A DNA stretch of 9,619 nucleotides. Source: Acidobacteriota bacterium. GTDB lineage: Bacteria; Acidobacteriota; Polarisedimenticolia; JAPUIV01. The stretch covers positions 1 to 9,619 of the forward strand of contig JAPUIV010000008.1 of the NCBI GenBank assembly GCA_027296665.1, written 5' to 3'. Each line of letters begins with the position of its first letter. Position 1 is the first letter of the stretch. Positions 5,470 to 9,619 of this stretch are shown piece by piece. The notes beneath the pieces were generated by a model, which had not been told where the DNA came from, made no database searches, and worked only from the letters and a program-made list of their open reading frames with translations. Position numbers and translations under genes: made by a program.

Positions 5470-7545
5470 GTGCGAATTGCCTTTGAATGGATCCGGGAAT
5501 ACGCTCCCGTCGGGTGCAAACCGGCGGAGCTGTCGCGGCTGTTGACCTCGGCGGGCCTGGCGGTGGAACGGCTCGAAAAGGTGGACGGTATCCACACCAT
5601 GGAAATCGATGTCACCACCAACCGCCCCGATTGCATGAATTTGTACGGCATCTGCCGGGAATCGGCCGCCCATTCCCGGACCCGGCTGCGGCCCATCCGC
5701 CCCCGGATCCGGGAGAGCGGACCGCGGCTCTCGGGTGAGGTGGGCATCGAAGTCCGCGTTCCGGAGCTCTGCCCCCGGTACAGCGCCCGGGCAATTTTCG
5801 GGATCCGGGTGGTTCCTTCCCCGGAATGGATCCGGAAACGGCTCGTGACCATGGGGATTCGCCCCGTCAATCTCATCGTCGATGTAACGAACTACGTCCT
5901 GATGGAGATCGGCCAGCCGCTGCACGCCTTCGATCTGGATCTCATCGACGGGCGGCGGATCGTGGTGAGAAAGGCCCGGCGCGGGGAACGGATCACCACC
6001 CTGGACGGGATCGAAAGAAAATTGCCGCCGGAGACACTGGTCATCGCCGACGCCAGCCGGGCGGTGGCGATTGCCGGGATCATGGGTGGGCAGGAAACGG
6101 AGATCCGCGCCACGACCAGGAACATTCTTCTGGAAAGCGCCTATTTCGACCCGCGCTCGATCCGGAAAACCGCCAGGAACCTGGGACTCCACACCGAGGC
6201 CTCGCACCGGTTCGAACGGGGCGCCGATATAGAGATCACCCGCCTGGCCCTCGATCGTTGCTGCGAAATTCTTCTGGAAGCCGGCAAGGGCGAGATCGCC
6301 CGGGGCTGCCTCGATGCATACCCCCGGCGCCGGAAACCGAAACGGCTCAAGTTGAGATCGGCGCGGATCGCGCATCTGCTGGGCGACCCGATCCGGGTTC
6401 CGGAAATGGCGAGATCGCTGCGGGCCCTCGGGTTCACCGTGTACAAGCAGGATTCCGCCTCCCTGTCGGTGGGAGTCCCCTCCTTCCGGAGCGACATCGA
6501 CGAAGAGGTGGATCTGATCGAGGAAGTCGCCCGCTGCCGGGGCTACGACCGGATCCCTTCCCGGCTCCCGATCCTTCCCGGGCAGGCGCAGTCCCGCAGC
6601 CGGACCGGCCGGTCGATCCGGCGGGTCAAGGCAATCCTGAGCGCCCTCGGATACCAGGAAGCGATCAATCTTTCGATGGTTGATCCCGCCCTGGAAGAAA
6701 AGATTTCCGGCCCGCCCGGCGATCGGGTCGAGATCACCAATCCGATCTCCGAACGGGCCTCGGTCCTGCGCCGATCGTTGCTGCCCGGACTCTTGCAGAA
6801 CCTCGCCTTCAACGGGAACCGGGGAGTCCGGGATTTGAAGATGTTCGAATTGGGCAAGGTGTTCCGGATGCCCCCTTCCGGTAAAGTACCGGAAGAAAAC
6901 AACAGCCTCGGCATCGCCGTCATCGGCCGGGCCGATCCGGCCCACTGGAGCCGGAAACCAGCCTCCTACTCCCTGTTCCACCTCAAGGGTGTCCTCGAGA
7001 CCCTGCTGCGACGGCTCGGTCTTCAAAAAGTCGAATTCCGTCCGGCCGCGCACCCGGTACTGGGAAACGGCCGCCTGGCGGAGATCCTTGTCTCCGGAAA
7101 GGTGCTGGGAATTCTGTGCCGGCTCCCGGCCGGACTCACCGAACCGTTCGGGATCGAAGCGGAGTCCCCCGTTCATTGCGCCGAACTCAACCTCGACCGG
7201 TTGCAGGAATGTTCGTTCGGAACCATCCGGTACCGTCCGGTCTCCCGGTATCCCGCCATACGGCGGGATCTCGCCCTGGTGGTCGATTCCGGCCAGTCCT
7301 TCGCCGATATCGAGAGGGAAATCCGCGATGTCGACGGCGAAAGGATCGCCGCGGTGGAGATCTTCGACCGGTACCGGGCGAAGGATCTGCCCGATGGGAA
7401 GGTGAGCCTGGGTGTTCGTATCCAGTACCAGCATCCGGATCGAACTTTCCTGAAAGAAGAGGTTTCCTTGCTTGAGGAACAGATCCTGTTTCGATTGAAG
7501 TCCAAGTTCGGAATCACCCTGCGCGGAGGCATTGATGCCAATTAA
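5470..7545 (+). CDS. pheT: Phenylalanine--tRNA ligase beta subunit, short form lacking the OB-fold tRNA-binding domain
   Basis: This is the partner of PheS; it supplies the structural and editing domains. It has 691 residues against about 795 in E. coli. The B1 start (MRIAFEWIREYAPV, SAGLAVERLEKVDG) runs directly into the sequence that normally follows the EMAP/OB-fold domain (TMEIDVTTNRPDCMNLYG, from residue 43). About 110 residues are therefore absent. The rest is complete: editing domain B3/B4 (about 90-280, with VDVTNYVLMEIGQPLHAFD and HTEASHRFERG), B5 (about 290-365, ending IEEVARCRGYDRIP), the catalytic-like B6/B7 (about 370-590) and the FDX-ACB anticodon-binding domain (about 590-685, SRYPAIRRDLALVVD). 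The frame is continuous, so this is a clean domain absence and not a frameshift. Start GTG 5470 lies 11 nt after GGAGGG (5453-5458) and 5 bp after the pheS stop. The 3' end overlaps the next gene by 11 bp. Confidence 0.96.
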   Translation: MRIAFEWIREYAPVGCKPAELSRLLTSAGLAVERLEKVDGIHTMEIDVTTNRPDCMNLYGICRESAAHSRTRLRPIRPRIRESGPRLSGEVGIEVRVPELCPRYSARAIFGIRVVPSPEWIRKRLVTMGIRPVNLIVDVTNYVLMEIGQPLHAFDLDLIDGRRIVVRKARRGERITTLDGIERKLPPETLVIADASRAVAIAGIMGGQETEIRATTRNILLESAYFDPRSIRKTARNLGLHTEASHRFERGADIEITRLALDRCCEILLEAGKGEIARGCLDAYPRRRKPKRLKLRSARIAHLLGDPIRVPEMARSLRALGFTVYKQDSASLSVGVPSFRSDIDEEVDLIEEVARCRGYDRIPSRLPILPGQAQSRSRTGRSIRRVKAILSALGYQEAINLSMVDPALEEKISGPPGDRVEITNPISERASVLRRSLLPGLLQNLAFNGNRGVRDLKMFELGKVFRMPPSGKVPEENNSLGIAVIGRADPAHWSRKPASYSLFHLKGVLETLLRRLGLQKVEFRPAAHPVLGNGRLAEILVSGKVLGILCRLPAGLTEPFGIEAESPVHCAELNLDRLQECSFGTIRYRPVSRYPAIRRDLALVVDSGQSFADIEREIRDVDGERIAAVEIFDRYRAKDLPDGKVSLGVRIQYQHPDRTFLKEEVSLLEEQILFRLKSKFGITLRGGIDAN

Positions 7546-7762
7546 TTTTGACACCTTACAGAACCTGGCAGGAAAGATACGGGAAGCAGAGGCGTTGATC
7601 CGGCAGCTCCGGGAGGAGAACAATGATCTCCGGCTTCAACTGGAGCGGTATCAATCCGGGGAGATTCCGGCGGTACCATTCCGAGCGGAGATGGAGCAAC
7701 AGTCGAGGATCCGGACCAGTGTCCATCGAGTGCTGAACCTTCTCGACCGAATTGAACACTGA
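7535..7762 (+). CDS. Small coiled-coil protein, ZapB-like
   Basis: This is a 75-residue protein beginning MPINFDTLQNLAGKIREAEA. Residues 5-40 are a heptad-type coiled coil (LAGKIREAEALIRQLREENN, DLRLQLERYQ). A proline-containing break (SGEIPAVPF) follows, then a short amphipathic end, RIRTSVHRVLNLLDRIE. Size, coiled coil and place directly before zapA match the small genes called ZapB-like in related clusters. ZapB is a Z-ring-associated coiled-coil protein linked to ZapA in E. coli. The function is therefore inferred from neighbourhood more than from sequence, since coiled coils match loosely. ATG 7535 is 5 nt after GGAGG (7525-7529). The start overlaps the pheT stop by 11 bp, which implies translational coupling. 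A TTG one codon earlier is less likely. Confidence 0.7.
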   Translation: MPINFDTLQNLAGKIREAEALIRQLREENNDLRLQLERYQSGEIPAVPFRAEMEQQSRIRTSVHRVLNLLDRIEH

Positions 7763-7815
7763 CCTCCGATCCATAGAAATTTCCACAGGGGCCGCCCCCC
7801 CCCGGAGGATGACCG
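7763..7815 (+). promoter_or_regulatory. zapA leader with C9 run and possible Shine-Dalgarno-sequestering pairing
   Basis: This 53-bp gap holds CCTCC (7763-7767) immediately after the upstream stop. It is the exact complement of the zapA Shine-Dalgarno GGAGG (7804-7808). Between them GGGG (7788-7791) can pair with CCCC (7795-7798) across a 3-nt loop. The downstream arm of this small hairpin belongs to a run of nine C (7795-7803) that abuts the Shine-Dalgarno. The pairing is visible; any regulatory role is inference. Confidence 0.35.
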
Positions 7816-8154
7816 ATGGAAACCAAGAATCACATGGTGCAAGTGGAAATCTTCGGACAGAGTTATAATCTCAAAGGGGATGCCGATCCAAAATATATCA
7901 ATGAACTCTCCGATTATGTCGATCAGAAAATGAGAGAGGTATCATCGGCCACCCCGACGGTGGAATCATTAAAGATTGCGATTCTTGCGGCGCTGAACAT
8001 CGCGGATGAAACCCGGCGCCAGACCGATGAACGGGACATCCGGGAAAAGGAAGTAAACAAAAAACTGGAAAGTCTGCTGGAAGGCCTGAGCCGGTGCCTG
8101 GATGCGAACCGGGAACCTGGCCAGGACCAGGACGGGGCTCGCCTCTCCCCCTAG
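7816..8154 (+). CDS. zapA: Cell division protein ZapA
   Basis: ZapA binds FtsZ and bundles protofilaments at the division ring. The protein has 112 residues. The family signature is clear: VQVEIFGQSYNLKGDADPKY, INELSDYVDQKMREVSSATP, TVESLKIAILAALNIADETR. A C-terminal charged helix (DERDIREKEVNKKLESLLEG) follows, which in known ZapA forms the dimerising coiled coil. The end (DANREPGQDQDGARLSP) is polar and probably disordered. ATG 7816 lies 7 nt after GGAGG (7804-7808). It follows the ZapB-like gene, fitting a small division module, and is followed by the 6S RNA gene, an arrangement also well known in gammaproteobacteria (zapA-ssrS). Confidence 0.95.
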   Translation: METKNHMVQVEIFGQSYNLKGDADPKYINELSDYVDQKMREVSSATPTVESLKIAILAALNIADETRRQTDERDIREKEVNKKLESLLEGLSRCLDANREPGQDQDGARLSP

Positions 8155-8165
8155 GTGAGAAGGTA

Positions 8166-8195
8166 TTGACCCCGGCACAAGGAGTGGAATATCAT
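8166..8195 (+). promoter_or_regulatory. Sigma70-type promoter for 6S RNA
   Basis: TTGACC (8166-8171; 5/6) and TATCAT (8190-8195; 5/6) are separated by 18 bp. The predicted start near 8202 coincides with the first bases of the long terminal stem of the RNA that follows. This agreement between two independent signals supports both calls. Confidence 0.65.
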
Positions 8196-8200
8196 TCAAA

Positions 8201-8393
8201 TTGGTGAATTTCCCTGCTCGGCTCGTGATGGAGTGGTTGTTTTTGAGCCAACACATCTTTTATGGGAAGCCCAGTCTATTCATGGTGTGCGAACCTCCCT
8301 CGAGGAGGGGGCCTGAAGTGAAAGCAGGCGTCCCGACCTGGTAAGCCAGGTTCAAAAGATCCGTTCCACACGGCTTTGTGGGGATTCACCAAT
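8201..8393 (+). ncRNA. ssrS: 6S RNA
   Basis: 6S RNA mimics open promoter DNA, binds the housekeeping RNA polymerase holoenzyme and restrains it in stationary phase. The region has no open frame and folds as expected. The ends pair over about 13-14 bp: TTGGTGAATTTCC (8201-8213) with GGGGATTCACCAA (8380-8392), with two G-U pairs. A largely unpaired middle follows, and its 3' strand contains a small hairpin CCGT/ACGG (8361-8364, 8370-8373). A second stem pairs ATCTTTT (8255-8261) with AAAAGAT (8354-8360), then GGGA (8264-8267) with TCCC (8331-8334). A strong hairpin ACCTGG-TAAG-CCAGGT (8336-8351) is set in the 3' strand. The length of about 193 nt, the promoter placed exactly ahead of it, and the location directly after zapA all fit. 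No database comparison was possible. A different structured RNA is the alternative. Confidence 0.8.
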
Positions 8394-8524
8394 AATCTTG
8401 ATCTTCCCCGCCGTCCCGGATGGCGGTACCCTCCAGTGCGTGACTTCCCGTTTCTTCCCTTGCCCGGAAACCTCCCAAAGATTTGATGCCGAGGCGCTGC
8501 GCCGAGGTCGGGAGGATTCCTTAA
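8394..8524 (+). promoter_or_regulatory. 6S RNA-rny spacer: stem-loop and rny leader
   Basis: A 7-bp stem CCGCCGT/ATGGCGG (8408-8414, 8420-8426) with loop CCCGG follows 6S RNA. It lacks a U-tract, so I would not call it a standard terminator. Nearer rny, CCTCCC (8471-8476) is the exact complement of the Shine-Dalgarno GGGAGG (8510-8515), with a GGCG/CGCC mini-hairpin (8493-8503) between. This could mask the rny ribosome-binding site. No convincing separate rny promoter is seen, so rny may depend on read-through from 6S RNA or from the zapA transcript. Confidence 0.4.
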
Positions 8525-9619
8525 ATGGAATCGATTCACATGATCGCGCTGGGAGCCGCCGGGGTCGCGGTCTTTCTGGCCGATTTTTTCCTGCATAAAC
8601 GGATTGCCCGGCGGATGGTGGAGCGGGCGCGCCTCGATACGGCGAAAGGAATGGAAAAAGCCCGGGAGGAGACCGAGACCTGGCGCCGGGAAGCCCGTCT
8701 CGAGGCCAGGGAAACCCTGGAGGCCTCCCAACGGAACTTCGAGAAACAGACGCGGGATCGGAACCGGAGCCTGGAAGGCAGGGGGAAAAGACTGGATGAC
8801 AGGGAAAGGAATCTGGACCGCAAGGCGTCCCTTCTCCAGGAGAAACACAAGGAGGTTGAGAAAGTTCAGGCCTCCCTGGAGGAGGACCGCAACCGCCTGA
8901 AGAGCCACGATGGGGATCTCGAGAAACGGATCGAAGAGCAAACCCGGAGGCTGGAGCAGATCGGCGGGATGACCTCGGTGGAAGCCAAGCAGGAACTCAT
9001 GCGGGACCTGGAGTCGGAAGCCCGTGAGGAAGTCGCCCAGACCATCAAGAGGATCCAGGAGGAGGCCCGGGAGAAGGCCGACGAGCAGGTCCGGTGGATC
9101 TTCGCCAACAGTCTCCAGAAGGTTCCCAGCAATGAAATCAATGATAACTTGACCTGCCAGGTCCCCATTCCCAACGACGAGATGAAAGGCAGGATCATCG
9201 GCCGGGAAGGCAGAAACATCCGCGCGATCGAAATGAACACCGGCGTGGACATCATCGTCGACGACACCCCCGGCACCATCGTGATCTCCACCTTCGACCC
9301 CTTGCGCCGGGAAATGGCCCGGATCGCCATCGAGAAACTGATCGAGGACGGCCGCATCCACCCGGCCCGGATCGAGGAGGTCACCACCAAGGTCCGGGAG
9401 GAGATCGGGCAACGGATCCAGGAGTGGGGCGAGACCGCGGCCTACGAGCTCGCGGTGCCGAACCTCCACCCGAAACTGATCCGCCTGGTTGGCACTCTCA
9501 AATACCACGGCAGGATCGGGCAGAACCTTCTGGCCCACACCATGGAGGTGGCGCACCTCGGAGAGGCGCTCGCCCTGGAACTGAACGTGAATCCCGATAC
9601 GGTGAAAAGGGCCGCCTTA
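8525..9619 (+). CDS. rny: Ribonuclease Y, C-terminus cut off by window edge
   Basis: RNase Y is a membrane-anchored endonuclease that starts mRNA decay. The first 365 residues are visible out of about 520. They comprise an N-terminal membrane segment (about residues 7-23, IALGAAGVAVFLADFFL), a long charged coiled coil (about 25-190, rich in E, R, K), a KH RNA-binding domain with GRIIGREGRNIRAIE (GREG at 226-229) and VDIIVDDTPGTIVISTFDPL, then EKLIEDGRIHPARIEE. The beginning of the HD domain (RIGQNLLAHTMEVAHLGEAL) is present. The window ends at KRAAL, just before the expected HD metal-binding pair, so catalytic residues cannot be checked. Between coiled coil and KH the segment VRWIFANSLQKVPSNEIND differs from the sequence usual in Bacillus or Geobacter RNase Y. 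ATG 8525 is 9 nt after GGAGG (8511-8515) and places the membrane segment at the very N-terminus, as expected. Confidence 0.96.
   Translation, partial: MESIHMIALGAAGVAVFLADFFLHKRIARRMVERARLDTAKGMEKAREETETWRREARLEARETLEASQRNFEKQTRDRNRSLEGRGKRLDDRERNLDRKASLLQEKHKEVEKVQASLEEDRNRLKSHDGDLEKRIEEQTRRLEQIGGMTSVEAKQELMRDLESEAREEVAQTIKRIQEEAREKADEQVRWIFANSLQKVPSNEINDNLTCQVPIPNDEMKGRIIGREGRNIRAIEMNTGVDIIVDDTPGTIVISTFDPLRREMARIAIEKLIEDGRIHPARIEEVTTKVREEIGQRIQEWGETAAYELAVPNLHPKLIRLVGTLKYHGRIGQNLLAHTMEVAHLGEALALELNVNPDTVKRAAL

Noticed and set aside
5461..7623. Minus-strand open frame of 720 codons opposite pheT
   Set aside because: It has no recognisable domain, is biased to D, P, G, Q and R, and lies entirely over a clear pheT. 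It is a shadow produced by GC-rich codon use.
8398..8426. Promoter for rny beginning TTGATC at 8398
   Set aside because: No -10-like hexamer occurs at 16-18 bp. That stretch is the GC-rich stem-loop.
8276..9556. Minus-strand open frame of 426 codons opposite rny
   Set aside because: It covers part of 6S RNA and most of rny, has low-complexity composition rich in L, P, D and G, and has no family features.
1..9619. CRISPR arrays, insertion sequences, phage genes, toxin-antitoxin or defence genes
   Set aside because: I found no direct repeat arrays, terminal inverted repeats with transposase, or unexplained gene-sized open frames. The window is filled with housekeeping genes.

Overview
This is a GC-rich bacterial chromosome segment carrying the conserved translation cluster thrS-infC-rpmI-rplT-pheS-pheT. 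On the same strand it is followed by a small ZapB-like coiled-coil gene, zapA, a gene for 6S RNA and the first two thirds of rny (RNase Y). On the opposite strand, running off the left edge, is aroF for a DAHP synthase of the type with an N-terminal ferredoxin-like regulatory domain. Nothing looks mobile, phage-derived or recently acquired, and base and codon use appear even throughout.

Layout. Positions 1-902 (minus) hold the N-terminal 300 codons of DAHP synthase. Positions 903-1107 are a divergent control region with one sigma70-type promoter facing left (aroF) and a strong one facing right. The right-facing promoter leads into tRNA-Val(GAC), with CCA encoded, at 1108-1182. thrS begins only 35 bp after the tRNA with no terminator between, so tRNA and thrS probably share a transcript. 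infC follows after a 65-bp structured gap and most likely starts at an ATC codon behind a perfect AGGAGG. rpmI and rplT follow, with a hairpin just before the rplT ribosome-binding site, then pheS and pheT. pheT overlaps the coiled-coil gene by 11 bp. zapA follows after 53 bp. The 370-bp gap between zapA and rny holds a promoter and a structured RNA whose ends pair over 14 bp. I read this as 6S RNA (ssrS).

How the parts fit. The cluster makes two aminoacyl-tRNA synthetases, an initiation factor, two large-subunit ribosomal proteins, a valine tRNA, two Z-ring-associated proteins, an RNA polymerase regulator RNA and an mRNA-decay endonuclease. It is a growth-linked housekeeping block. Most junctions are short or overlapping, which suggests one long transcript with internal entry points, clearly so at 6S RNA.

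Organism. The combination of zapA, 6S RNA and rny in that order, an ATC-initiated IF3, RNase Y and a GC-rich genome fits Desulfobacterota, Myxococcota, Acidobacteriota or a related uncultured lineage. I cannot place it more precisely. PheT is an unusual short form without the N-terminal tRNA-binding OB-fold domain, which may help placement.

I see no new defence or mobile system. The points most worth following up are the short PheT, the ATC start of infC, the 6S RNA, and the possible RNA structures that hide ribosome-binding sites of zapA and rny.
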